Source of the DNA: Okapia johnstoni | Lineage: Eukaryota; Chordata; Mammalia; Artiodactyla; Giraffidae | NCBI GenBank assembly: GCA_024291935.2 | Contig: CM044326.1 | Location: forward strand, 36,889,948 to 36,953,947 | DNA: 64,000 nucleotides | Direction of reading: 5' to 3' | Shown here: positions 32,420-42,211 of the stretch, one piece after another | How the letters are laid out: each line of letters starts with the position of its first letter | Position numbering within the stretch: the stretch's first letter is position 1 | Notes under the pieces: model-generated | What the model saw: only the letters and a program-made list of their open reading frames with translations | Database searches by the model: none | What the model was told of the DNA's origin: nothing | Program-made: the position numbers and the translations under genes

Positions 32420-34548
32420 TGCTCAGTCTTGTCTGACTCTTTGCAAGCCCATGTGCTGCAGCATGCCAGGCTTCCCGGTCCATCACCAACTCCCAGAGCT
32501 TGCTCAACCTCATGTCCATCGAGTCATGACATCTCATCCTCTGTCGTCCCCTTCTCCTCTTGCCTTCAATCTTTCCCAGCTTGGGTCTTTTCCAATGAGT
32601 CAGTTCTTCACATCAGGTGGCCAAAGTATTGGAGCTTCAGCTTCAGTATTACTATGCTGATATATATCCTTTCCAATGAATATTCAGGACTGATTTCCTT
32701 TAGGATTGACTGGTTTGATCTCCTTGCAGTCCAAGGGACTCTCAAGAGTCTTCTCTAACACCACAGTGTTGATTGATTCTTTGGTGCTCAGTTTTCTTTA
32801 TGGTCCACACATAGATGACTACTTGTAAAACATCCATAGATGACTACTCACATCCATAGATGACTACTTGTAAAACCATAGCTTCAACTAGACAGATCTT
32901 TGTTGGCAAAGTAACGTCTCTGCTTTTTAGTACACTGGCTAGGTTTGTCATAGCTTTTCTTCCAAGGAGCAAGCATCTTTTAATTTCATGGCTGCATCAC
33001 CATCTGCAGTGATTTTGGAACCCAAGAAAATAAAGTCTGTCACTGTTTCCATTGTTTCCCAATGAAGTGATGTCATGAAGTGATGGGATCGGATGTCATG
33101 ATCATTGTTTTTTGAATGTTGAGTTTTAAGCCAGCCTTTTCATTCTCCTCTTTCACTTTCATCAAGAGACTCTTTAGTTCCTCTTCTCCTTCTGCCATAA
33201 AGGTGGTGTCATCTGCATATCTGAGGTTATTGATATTTCTCCTGGCAATCTTGATTCCAACATGTGCTTCGTCCAGCCCGGCATTTCATATGATATACTC
33301 TGCATAGAAGTTCAATAAGCAAGGTGACAGTATACAGCCTTGATGTACTCCTTTCCCAGTTTGGAACCAGTCCATTGTTACATGTCCGGTTCTAACTGTT
33401 ACTTCTTGACCTGCATACAGATTTCTGAGGAGGCAGGTAAGGTGGTCTGGTATTCCCATCTCTTTAAGAATTTTCCAGTTTGTTGTGATCCACACAGTCA
33501 AAGGCTTTGGCATAGTCAATACAGCAGAATTAGATGTTTTTCTGGAACTCGCTTGATTTTTCTATGATCCAATGGATGTTGTCAACTTGATCTCTGGTTC
33601 CTCTACCTTTTCTCAGTCCAGCTTGAACATCTGGAAGTTCTCTTTTCATTTACTGTTGAAGCCTAGCTTGGAGAATTTTGAGCATTTGCTAGCATGTGAG
33701 ATGAGTGCAATTGTGTGGTAATTTGCACATTCTTTAGCGCTACCCTTCTTTGGGATTGGAATGAAAGCTGATCTTTTCCAGTCCTGTGGCCATTGCTGCA
33801 TTTTTCAAATTTGCTGGCATATTGAGTGCAGCACTTTCACAGCATCATCTTTGAGGATTTGAAATAGCTCAACTGGAATTCCATCACCTTCACTAGTTTT
33901 GATCGTAGTGATGCTTCCTAAGGCCCACTTGACTTCACATTCCAGGATGTCTGGCTCTAGGTGAGTGATCACACCATCGTGATTATCTGGGTCATGAAGA
34001 TCTTTTTTGTATAGTTCTTCTGTGTATTCTTGCCCCCTTTTCTTAATATCTTCCGCTTCTGTTAGGTCCATACCGTTTCTGTCCTTTATTGTGCCCATCT
34101 TTGCATGAAATATTCCCTTGGGATCTTTAATTTTCTTGAAGAGATCTCTAGTCTTTCCCATTCTAGTGTTTTCCTCTATTTCTTTGTATTGATCATTGAT
34201 GAAGGCTTTCTTATCTCTCCTTACTATTCTCTGCATTCAGATGGGCATATCTTTCCTTTTCTTCTTTGCTTTAGTTTCTCTTCTTCTCTCAGCTATTTGT
34301 AAGGCCTCCTCAGACAACCATTTTGTCTTTTTTGCATTTGTTTTTCTCGAGGATGGTCTTGATTGCTGCCTCCTGTATAATGTCATGAACCTCCGTCCAT
34401 AGTTCTTCAGGCACTCTATGAGATCGAATCCCTTGAATCTATTTGTCACTCCCACTGTATAGTCGTAAGGGATTTGATATAGGTCATGCCTGAATGGTCT
34501 GGTGGTCTCCCTACTTTCTTCAGTTTTAGTCTGACTTTTGCAGTAAGG
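32420..34548 (-). pseudogene. BovB ORF2 relic, copy 2 (linker and reverse transcriptase)
   Basis: On the minus strand, a stretch from 34548 down to 33805 is nearly open, broken by one TGA at 34237-34239. It includes PYDYTVGVTNRFKG and then the linker segment with GDGIPVELFQILKDDAVKVL (about 33830-33890). Further on, HLTCLLRNLYAGQE and VHQGCILSPCLLNF (RT motif B) precede a TGA at 33286-33288, then the YADD box. Frameshifts separate the parts. Not functional. Confidence 0.9.
32809..32877. repeat. Three-fold ~20-26 bp tandem repeat inside BovB
   Basis: Three copies of a unit containing 'catagatgactact' lie in a row (starting about 32810, 32834 and 32854), two of them followed by TGTAAAAC. Normal BovB has a single copy here, so this is a local expansion in this element. 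Confidence 0.85.
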
Positions 34549-34685
34549 GTGGGATGGGAGTAGTAATCCTCGCCGGCAGAGCTGGGGTGAGGAGTAGAGA
34601 AGGTATTGTGTGCCTGGTGTGTGTCTCTGCTCCTGTGCCACACAGGAAGCACTTGACACCTGATGACCGAAAACCCACCAGATTC

Positions 34686-34737
34686 TCTTTCAAAACCTTA
34701 GTTTCCTCCTCTGTGAAGTGGGGGTAAATATAAATAC
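34686..34737 (+). mobile_element. MIR fragment
   Basis: Short sense MIR piece: 'aaccttagtttcctcctctg' followed by 'tgaagtgggggtaaatataa'. Confidence 0.72.
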
Positions 34738-34842
34738 TGGGGTGGGTAGTCTATCCCTTCTCCAGGGGATCTTCCCAACCCAGAAATCGAACTGGGGTCT
34801 CCTGCATTGCAGGCAGATTCTTTACCAGTTGAGTTCTAAGCA
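34738..34842 (-). mobile_element. Bov-A/Bov-tA SINE fragment, antisense
   Basis: Antisense tRNA-side part of a ruminant SINE, from 'ccttctccaggggatcttcc' to 'cttcctaccag'-equivalent sequence ('tctttaccagttgagttc'). The body half is missing. Confidence 0.85.
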
Positions 34843-34997
34843 GCTTACTGGTCATGCTCTGGGGTAAATGCTGGGATCTGAGATTTTTGTCACCTCCCTC
34901 TATACAATCTCCATGGTTCTAATTAGCAAAAATGTCCTTATCTGGAGCCTGCAAGATAAACGGCTTCTCTGGGTTTCAAAGCATAAGAAAACTCAGT

Positions 34998-35045
34998 GTT
35001 GAAAATCAACTATACTTCAATTAAAAAAAAAAATTTTTAAAGAAA
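34998..35045 (+). mobile_element. L1 3' tail remnant
   Basis: Short artiodactyl L1 ending 'gaaaatcaactatacttcaa' with a poly-A tail. Confidence 0.75.
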
Positions 35046-35472
35046 ATAAGAAAAACAGAGTCCTAATTCTCAGAAGATGCTGAAGCCTCACATCCCCGAC
35101 CCTGCATCACCATGTTTCCCCAGGAATTATGGAAGGTTGGGTCTCTGAAGTGGAGAAAGACTCCTGCCTCCCCTGAGCGCTGAAAGACAATGGCTGCAGG
35201 TGGGTGAGCTGTCCGGATGAGATCAGCAGACAAGGTCAGCATTGGAAGGAACACCAGGACCTGACATTTGTGTAAGGCTTGGCTGTGGAGGAACCGCAGG
35301 CTGCTTTGGCCACCACATTGTGGGTCCTGGTGGAAAGGGTGGGCTCCTGATGCCCAGGGGTGTGGGGCATGGGTTAAGGAGGGCTTTGAAGGCTGTGTCC
35401 GCCTCCGTGGCATCACAGCACCTGAATGCTGGTGTCTTGTCTCAGGAGAACATCTCTCCTCATCCCCACCCT
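35046..35472. other. Unassigned sequence
   Basis: GC-moderate sequence with short frames (85-117 codons) on both strands but no recognised product. Parts resemble old L2-like words ('ggcatgggttaaggagggct') without enough support. Confidence 0.4.
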
Positions 35473-35690
35473 GGGCTTCCCTGGTGGCTCAGCTGGTAAA
35501 GAATCTGCCTGCAATGTGGAAGGTTCAGGTTTGATCCCTGAATTGGGAAGATCCCCTGGAGAACGGAATGGCTACCCACTTCAGTATTCTTGCCCGGAAA
35601 ATCCCATGGACAGAGGAACCTGGCGGGTTGCAGTCCATGAGATCATAAAGAGTCGGACATGACTGAGTGACTAAGCACACAAGCATTAAA
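35473..35690 (+). mobile_element. Bov-tA SINE
   Basis: Sense Bov-tA with the tRNA-derived head ('gggcttccctggtggctcag', 'taaagaatctgcctgcaatg') and the body ('cccatggacagaggaacctg' through 'agagtcggacatgactgagt'). Moderately diverged. Confidence 0.93.
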
Positions 35691-36167
35691 TAGGCTACTC
35701 TTGGGAAGGGAACAACCAGCTGCTGGTTGACCCAAACACTGAACACAAAATACCAAACAATCTGGTGAATCCACTGGCCCTCATGAAGAGCTGAGCTTGT
35801 ATGTCCCATTTGGGTCTTTCTTCAAGTCACTTCCGCTTTTTGGGGTCTGGAGGTTTTATTATCAAGGTTTCTCTTCTTATGGAAAGACAACATTAAGCCT
35901 TTCAAAAAAAAAAGCCGCAGTCTATCTTTTGGTCCCTGTGGTTTCCAAGCAAAAACCAGCTAGAGGATTCCTAGGAATTCCCAGGATCCCTAGAATTCCT
36001 GGGCTACTCAAGGGTGAGGTGGACTCTGGATCCTCCATGATGGAGAGAAGAGAGAAACTGTCCTGTGTCCAAGGATGCATGCCAACTGCAAGGGAGGCTT
36101 GGACGAACCTGCGTCCGTGGAGCTGTGTGATATGTAAGAAGCACTGAGGCTGCAGGTCGAAGGCCGA

Positions 36168-36222
36168 GGGGTTCTTTCTTCTCTTCCTCCCTCCCTCCTC
36201 CCTTCCCCTCCCTCTTTCTTCA
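36168..36222 (+). repeat. Polypyrimidine tract (CCTT/CCTC-type)
   Basis: A ~55-bp tract of almost only C and T between 36170 and 36222. It is a simple, purine/pyrimidine-asymmetric repeat of the type that can form triplex DNA. Confidence 0.88.
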
Positions 36223-36440
36223 GCAAATACATATTGAGGGTCTGCTTCCCAAGTCCTGGGCCAGGCTTGGAGGAGACAGAGAGAGAAAGGAGCTGGTTTC
36301 TGCTCTCAAGTAACCCATGAGCTGGGTTAGGGGATGGATGAGCCAGCAGACACCACAGGAACAGCCACAAGGCAGCCCGGGAAGGCTTCTTGGAGGAGGG
36401 TACCCCCATGGAGAGACTGCTCATGGGTCTTGACGGGAGA
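36222..36440 (-). mobile_element. L2 fragment, antisense
   Basis: Antisense L2 words: 'cagcaaatacatattgaggg', 'ttcccaagtcctgggccagg' and 'gggaaggcttcttggaggag'. Confidence 0.65.
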
Positions 36441-36599
36441 AAAAGGGGGCAATTTCTTAAGCAGATGGAGCAACATGTGTGACCACCCCGAGGCACACTC
36501 TGTACAGCCCCATTCTGTGTTCTGCAAATTGCAGGGAGTCAGAGGCTGGGGGTGAACCGTGCAGATGGGAAGGGGCGGAATTAAACTCAGCCTGATGCA

Positions 36600-36775
36600 G
36601 TGACCCTGCACCGTGTGCCAGGTCCCACTTCAAGGGCTGGACGTCTATTGCTGCTGCTTATCACTGTTTAAGTCCCAGAACAACCCAATGGAGTGAAAAC
36701 TCCACATTCAGATGAAACGGACCCAAAGAGAGATGGGCTGAACTGCCCCGGGTCACACGGTCAGTGTACTAGTCA
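36600..36775 (-). mobile_element. MIR, antisense
   Basis: Antisense MIR: 'cattcagatgaaacggaccc', 'actgccccgggtcacacggt'. Confidence 0.72.
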
Positions 36776-36990
36776 GGGTTCTCCAGAGAAACAGAGACAA
36801 TAGGATGTCTGTCTGTCTGTCTCTCCATATAAGTCTATATATATGGAGATTTATTACAGGAATTGGCTCACTAGCTGTGGACGCTGAGAAGTCCCTTGAT
36901 CTGCCATCTGCAAGCTGGGGAACCAGGAGAGCTGGGGGTATAACTCAGTTGGAATCCAAAGGCCAGAGAACCAGGACTATGTGTCTGAGG
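36776..36990 (-). mobile_element. Old mammalian repeat (L1M-type end)
   Basis: It begins with the well-known 'agtcagggttctccagagaa' word and 'aaacagagacaataggatgt', then a CTGT run, 'ggagatttattacaggaatt' and 'ggctcactagctgtggacgc'. I take it as an L1M-type end, with uncertain subfamily and orientation. Confidence 0.6.
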
Positions 36991-37588
36991 GCAGGAGAGG
37001 GTGGCAAGAGAAGCTCAGACCCAGAGCAAACCCTCTGTTTCTCCACCTGTCTGTTCCACTCAGACCCTCAGTGGATCGGGTGAGGCCCATCCATGCTGGT
37101 ACTGCGGGCGCTGGACCACAAAAAGGCACACGCTCCCACGGCCCCCTCGCCTCCTAGCCCGGAACCTGGCACACAGCAGGTGCTTCATAAACGTGTGTCA
37201 GGACAGAATCAGGAAGAAACTTGCTGACAGACGGAGGTGGAAGTCCGACTGACAGAAACGTCCGTGGCTCAGGCGTTCAGTTGTGTTTTCCGGAGGCACT
37301 GGTTGGGGCGGAAGGAAAGGGAGGACTGCACTCTCCTGGCCGTCTTCTGGACACGTGGAGCACAAAGGGGAAGGCTGGTGTCCATGGTGTGGTGCCCACC
37401 GGCAGCCTGCAGCTGACTGGTGGGCCTGGGGGCCACAGGGGCGTCCCCAGGAGAGAGGGAACCAGAACTGAGGGGACCAAGGCTGTAATCAGGGGGTGCT
37501 GCCTTCTCTGAAGCTTTGACCCACCAGGCCTTGTCCCTGACCCTTCACACGTGTCCTGCTGCAAAATCTTCCCCCAATCCCTCCGAGG
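36991..37588. other. Unassigned GC-rich sequence
   Basis: GC-rich, with overlapping 60-96-codon frames on both strands (37221-37564) and no recognised product. 37165-37200 contains an L2/MIR-like 'acacagcaggtgcttcataa' word, too short to call. Confidence 0.4.
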
Positions 37589-37589
37589 T

Positions 37590-37700
37590 GGAGGACTATC
37601 TGCCTTATGGATGAGGAAACAGGCTCAGAGAGGCTAGGTGAGTTACTCCAGGTCACACAGCTGGGAGGTGGCAGGGTTGGATGAAGCTCTGGGGACCTGG
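37590..37700 (-). mobile_element. MIR, antisense
   Basis: Well-preserved antisense MIR: 'ggatgaggaaacaggctcag', 'agaggctaggtgagttactc', 'caggtcacacagctgggagg'. Confidence 0.85.
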
Positions 37701-38221
37701 CTCTTTAAAGAGCACCTTGCACCCTCCTGTCAATCTGCGAGAAGTTTCCCTGAGGCCCTGATGACGGGTGTTTCCAGCCTCCACACCATTGCTCAAGCTG
37801 TCCCGCTCCAGCACCCCAGCCCCCCACCCCTGTCCTGTTTGGGAGACCTGCTGAGGCGCCTCGACCTCCCTGATCTGGCATCTTTGCTGGGAGCGCTCCT
37901 TGGTCACACATCGTTGTGGGATTGCGGGGTATACTCACACCTCACAGACTCTCCCTGAATCTCCACTGAGCACCCTCTGTGGCCAGGCTCTGGGCTGCAA
38001 ATTGTGATTCCAGCCACTGCTTCCCCTCAAGAGTACTCTCACAGAGAGCGCTGTGATAACCATAACAGTTGTGGACGTTTGCAACGGGGAGAACTGGGAC
38101 CCAGATGAGAGGCCTCATTCACCCTCGGCTGGTGAGGGACTTGAGGGCAGAGGCCAGGAGGGCTTCCTGCAGGAGGTGATAACCGGGCCTGGCCTCGAGG
38201 GGCGAGGAGAATGTTGAAATG

Positions 38222-38372
38222 GGGCTTCTCAACTCTGCTGCACATGGAATCAACAGGGTACCTGGGCTTGGAGCTCTGAGATTCTGATTCAGTTGGTCTT
38301 GGCTGGGACTAAAGCATCAGTATTTTACAAAGCTCACCGAGTGATTCTAGCGGGTTGAGAAGAGAAACACTA
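38222..38372 (+). mobile_element. MER20-like hAT DNA transposon
   Basis: MER20-like words: 'cttctcaactctgctgcaca', 'gagattctgattcagttggt', 'aaagcatcagtattttacaa' and the terminal 'gggttgagaagagaaacact'. Slightly diverged, nearly full length. Confidence 0.75.
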
Positions 38373-38479
38373 TCTTAGAGTGAGGAGGGAGGCAGAGGAT
38401 GGGCGTGCGGAGGACTTTATTTCAAGGCACGGAGCTCTCAAGCAGCACAGGGCCCGTCTGCCCTGCAGGCGGGGAGGGT

Positions 38480-38610
38480 GGGGCTGGTCGAAGCTGGGGC
38501 TGGACGGAGGTGGGGCCAGACTGTCAAGGCTTTGGACAGGGTCCAGGGAGTTCGGACTTTACCCAGAGGTTTTAGGAGGAGGGCGCTGAAGTTCTAGGTG
38601 GAGGAGGGCC
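38480..38610 (-). mobile_element. L2-like piece, antisense
   Basis: Weak antisense L2 signature: 'gtcaaggctttggacagggt', 'ttcggactttacccagaggt'. Confidence 0.45.
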
Positions 38611-38689
38611 AGCTGAGCTCTGGGGTTTGGAAGGTCCTCTGGGAGATTCAGGGCTCAGTATGGATGCTGGCTGTCAGGACTTGAGTGAG

Positions 38690-38885
38690 AGAGTTCCGAA
38701 GGTGGGCGGGGAAGACGTCAGGGGCGGGGCCGAGCAGAGTGGGAGGGGCCAATTGATCCCTCACCTGAGAGACGCTGGACACCGGAGCCTTCGAGCGGGG
38801 GAACCAGGAGCAAAGGGAGCCGCTCAGGGTTCAGGCCTGATCACACGGGAGAACCGGCTAGCGTCACCAGGATGCCCTGGGGACA
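38690..38885. promoter_or_regulatory. Small CpG-enriched segment with GC-box words
   Basis: Many CG dinucleotides cluster here (38695-38870) with GC-box/Sp1-like GGGGCGGGGCC and a CRE-half-like GACGTCA near 38716. It is repeat-free. Promoter-like composition only, and no transcript or coding exon can be inferred. Confidence 0.3.
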
Positions 38886-38979
38886 GAATGAATGGGGCCT
38901 AGACCCTCTGCTGAAGTCCCCAGCCATCGTGTGCATTTCTGGGGGCACCCTGAGGCCAAGGTTGCGTGGGTGGGATTTA

Positions 38980-39260
38980 ACGCGTGGCTGTTTGTAAAAC
39001 CAGCATATTTTAATTGCGAGGGATGGGCTCCCTCCCGCCCTCCCTCCCGCCCTGCCCCTAGAGCTGCACGGTCTCCAGAAGCAGCGGCATCTGAAGCTGT
39101 GGCCATTTGATGTATCATTAAATATACCTTCTCACACTTGGCACATAAACCCTGGTAAAGTTTCACCTTTTAACAAAATAAATGACTCAATTAGCAAGAT
39201 GAAAAACAGCAGTGTGGTGGCAGGCCCACTTGGTGGCCGGATTAAAAAAAACCTGGAGAA
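38980..39260. promoter_or_regulatory. Candidate conserved non-coding element
   Basis: Repeat-free block with AT-box words (GTATCATTAAATATACC, AAATAAATGACTCAATTAGC, GGATTAAAAAAAACC, GAAGTTAATGTGG) interleaved with GC-rich spacers. This composition is typical of deeply conserved enhancers. No open frame is of interest. Confidence 0.38.
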
Positions 39261-40318
39261 GAATTATCCCAGCTGGAAGTTAATGTGGGCAGAGGCCCTG
39301 CGCTCGGTGGGCAGCCGCTGACTGCCAGCCTGCCAGCCTGGGGTGGACGGGGCCTGCTGGCTGCTGCTGCAGCGGGGGTCATCCAGCTTCTGGGCCAGGG
39401 CCATGTGGGGGCTGTGGGGTCCAGGGGAGCTCCCTGAGCTGAGCCCTGCACCATGGAGTCAGGCAGGACCAGTGAGCGAGGTGAGCCAGTGTGCGGGTAC
39501 ACACATATTGGCATGCGCTAGCTTTGGTGTGCCCCAGCACCAATGAATCAGTCAAACTTTAATGGTGAGACACCCCCAGGCCAAGCTCTGAGTTGAATCT
39601 CCATTTTATCTCTAAAGGATGGAGGGTGACTGGAGAGGCAGGGCACTGGGTTCTGGGTTCAGACTTTGTGTAGCTTTCTCTGGTTCCATCTTCTCCGGTG
39701 CAGATAGAGGGGGTTGGACCAGGGCAGGCATCTCACTGGGGAAGCAAAGGCCTGTGGACAGGCCTACAGATCTGGATGAGAAAATAAAACTGTACATTTA
39801 TTCTCACTAACGTCTAACTGAGTGAAGTCCCTTGTCTGGATGGGGATGGTATGATGTCGGTAGAGGGTTTGCAGCGCCTGTGACTTTGTTGCCAACAGAA
39901 ATCCCAGATATTTTCCTTTTCCACTGCTTTTGTTGCAGAAATTTCAAAATGCCATCAACACTCCTTCCTACCCTGAAATTACGGTGGTTATTAGACCCTC
40001 TGGTCGGGCTTGTTATTTAATGTGTTAATAAGGAAACACATGCACTCCTAGATCACAAATCTGTTTTTAATATTTGATAATTTTCAAAATAATAGGTTTC
40101 CTTTGTCATCACCCTGTTTCATTTTATGCAGGTAGAACAGTATTCTGAGAGAGGGTGCCAGGTGTCAGTAACTTATCAGAAGCGTCCACGGTTAAGGTCA
40201 CCTGGGTCTGGGGGTTTCCAAGCTTTCCTTACTCCCTGATGTCCTGTTAGTCCATGGAGCTAGAACAGCAATTGCAATAACAAGAATGTGGTTACCGAAT
40301 GCTGTGCGTCAGGGCCAC
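39261..40318. other. Unassigned sequence
   Basis: No gene or confident repeat. 39575-39600 and 40080-40160 carry short AT-rich, MIR-like words. Short frames (60-67 codons) are not convincing. Confidence 0.4.
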
Positions 40319-40321
40319 TGT

Positions 40322-40404
40322 TTGTTTTTTTAATTGAAGTATACCTGATTTACAATATCGCGTTAGTTTCAGGGGTACAGCACAGTGATAACCTACAGGA
40401 GTGT
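40322..40404 (-). mobile_element. Ruminant L1 fragment, antisense
   Basis: Antisense L1 3' region words: 'ttaattgaagtatacctgat', 'gttagtttcaggggtacagc'. The fragment ends in the adjacent microsatellite. Confidence 0.82.
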
Positions 40405-40500
40405 GTGTATATGTATACACACATATACATGTATATGTACATATACATATGTGGAAAAAGAAGATATTATATATGTACATACATATAATATATAAATCTA
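40405..40500. repeat. Alternating TATA/CACATA-type simple repeat
   Basis: Alternating purine-pyrimidine sequence (tgtatatgtatacacacata and further ATATAT/TACATA words) with near-palindromic segments, e.g. around 40420-40450. It probably expanded from the L1 sequence. Such tracts can adopt Z-DNA or cruciform form. Confidence 0.85.
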
Positions 40501-40712
40501 GGCACACGAGCTTCAGCAGTTGTGGCTCATGGGCTTGGTAGCTGCAGCTCAAGGGCTCGAGAGCACAGGCTCAGTAGTTGTGGCGTAAGGGCTTATTGCC
40601 CCGAGGCATGTTTGCCCCGAGGCATGTAGGACTGTCCCAGACAAGGGATTGAACCTGTGTCTCCTGCATTGGGCAGGCTGATTCTTTACTACTGAACCAC
40701 CAGGGAAGCCCT
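40501..40712 (-). mobile_element. CHR-2-like SINE, antisense, with internal duplication
   Basis: Antisense cetartiodactyl tRNA SINE: 'caggctcagtagttgtggcg', 'gattgaacctgtgtctcctg', 'gaaccaccagggaagccc'. A short tandem duplication of GCCCCGAGGCATGT lies near 40596-40630. Confidence 0.85.
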
Positions 40713-40739
40713 GGACCCCAGCTCTTTAGGCGACACTAT

Positions 40740-41110
40740 ATTTTACCTTTGTTTTTTAAATGGATCCTGCTATCACAGCCGTTGGTTTTCTGTCCCCTCC
40801 AGAGAATATATATCATAAATATATTTCCAAATCCTGAGTCTTCTGTATCTTTTTACAAACTATCCTTTTGCATGAATATACTATGTATTATTTATATCTG
40901 ATTTACAGTTGCTTGACCTTTGAGTGATTTCACTGTTTTGCTGTAATTAATAACACCCCATTAAACACCCTTGTAGATAAATCTTTTCCTATTTTACCAG
41001 TTCCTTAGGATACATTCTTGAGAGGGTAACCTAACTATTCAGCTTGTTGATATGTATTGCTAAATTCACCTCTGGAAGGTGAGGACCAAATTGCACTTTC
41101 ATTAACAATT
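40740..41110 (-). mobile_element. Old L1-like antisense remnant
   Basis: AT-rich stretch with weak L1-like words ('gctgtaattaataacacccc', 'tgtagataaatcttttccta'). Identity is uncertain, and it could be another old mammalian repeat. Confidence 0.35.
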
Positions 41111-41116
41111 TTTCGA

Positions 41117-41426
41117 GGAATTGATGCTTTTGAATTGTGATGCTGGAGAACACTCTTGAAAGTCCCTTGGACTGCAAGGGGATCAAAGCTGTCAATCCTA
41201 AAGGAAATTAACCATGAATATTCACTGGAAAAGACCCTGATGCTGGGAAAGATTGAGGGCAGGAGAAGTGGGCCACAGAAGATGAGGTGGTTGGGTGGCA
41301 TCACAGACTCAATGGATATGAGTTTGAGCAAGCTCCAGGAGATAGTGGAGGACAGGGAAGCCTGGCATGCTGCAGTCCATGGGGTTGCAAAGAGTCAGAC
41401 AGGACTGAGAGACTGAACAACAATAA
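41117..41426 (+). mobile_element. BovB LINE 3' fragment with internal deletion
   Basis: Sense BovB 3' end (~310 bp). An internal segment normally present between 'attcactgg' and 'aaaagaccctg' (the 'tttggccacctgatgcgaag' region) is missing, so the two flanks are fused at about 41228. A CACTGG/CATTGG micro-repeat at the ends suggests a deletion by slippage or recombination. Confidence 0.92.
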
Positions 41427-41998
41427 ATTTTACTGCTCACTGGCTACTGCTGTAATCATTTTTAAAAAACAACTTTGCTCAGTTGATAAGAAAAAGGAGA
41501 ACATTGTTGTCTCACTTTGTGTGTTTTTTTTTTCTTTTTTGGTTGATGAGCAAGCTGTCTGGCTTTCAACAATCTTGTAATTTGAGTATCTTTTCTTTCT
41601 GGGGGTTCCTCCCTCACCTCCACGTCCAGTCTGGCTGTGGGAATCCCACCTTGCTCTATGCCTGTCCTGATGGTCCGGCTCCAGCCCTTTGGTCAGACTC
41701 GAGTTCCTGGACACTGACCCCAAACACACAGGAGGAAAAAGCCATAATACCCTGGTCATCAGGGTATTACAACTCTCGGGTGGGGACTGGCATTTTGACA
41801 TCCCTTGTTCTAGCTTCCTGACCCATGGCTGGGCTCCTGTCAACAACAGACTATTGATGGGCTCAAAGTTGCATTTATGTCTATGTTTCTAGTGGCCAAG
41901 AGCTCCCTACCTCTCAGGGCGGGCTGTTGCATTTCAGGCCAGTCTATTCACTGGAAGCTTTGAGGCTGTGACATAAAACACATTCCTTGACTGTTTAG

Positions 41999-42205
41999 GG
42001 CTTCCCACATGGCTCAGTGATAAAGAATCCGCCTGCCAGTGCAGGAGACATGGGTTTGGTCCTTGGGTTGGGAAGAGCCCCTAGAGTAGGAAATGGCAAC
42101 CCGCTCCAGTATTTTTGCCTGGAAAATTCCACGGACAGAGGGGCCTGATGGGCTACAGTCTATGGGCCTGAAAAGAGTTGGACACAAATGAACAAATACA
42201 CACAC
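41999..42205 (+). mobile_element. Bov-tA SINE
   Basis: Sense Bov-tA. It has the head 'gcttcccacatggctcagtg', 'gaatccgcctgccagtgcag', the body 'cctggaaaattccacggac', and ends with 'ggacacaaatgaac' plus a short CA-rich tail (42195-42211). Confidence 0.93.
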
Positions 42206-42211
42206 ACACGC

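Larger units (their letters stand above)
32397..34548 (-). mobile_element. BovB LINE, antisense, 5'-truncated (~2.15 kb)
   Basis: Antisense BovB with its 3' TGAAC tail at 32397-32422 and its 5' truncation at about 34548. It covers the end of the endonuclease, the linker, the reverse transcriptase and the C-terminus, and is the longest BovB copy here. It directly abuts the sense endonuclease fragment at 32396. A three-fold local repeat lies at 32809-32877 and a small duplication near 33061-33085. Confidence 0.95.

Noticed and set aside
32397..34548. Twin-primed inversion as an explanation for opposed BovB pieces
   Set aside because: In a twin-primed copy the inverted 5' segment lies at the end opposite to the 3' tail. 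Here it lies on the tail side, so a nested insertion with loss is simpler.
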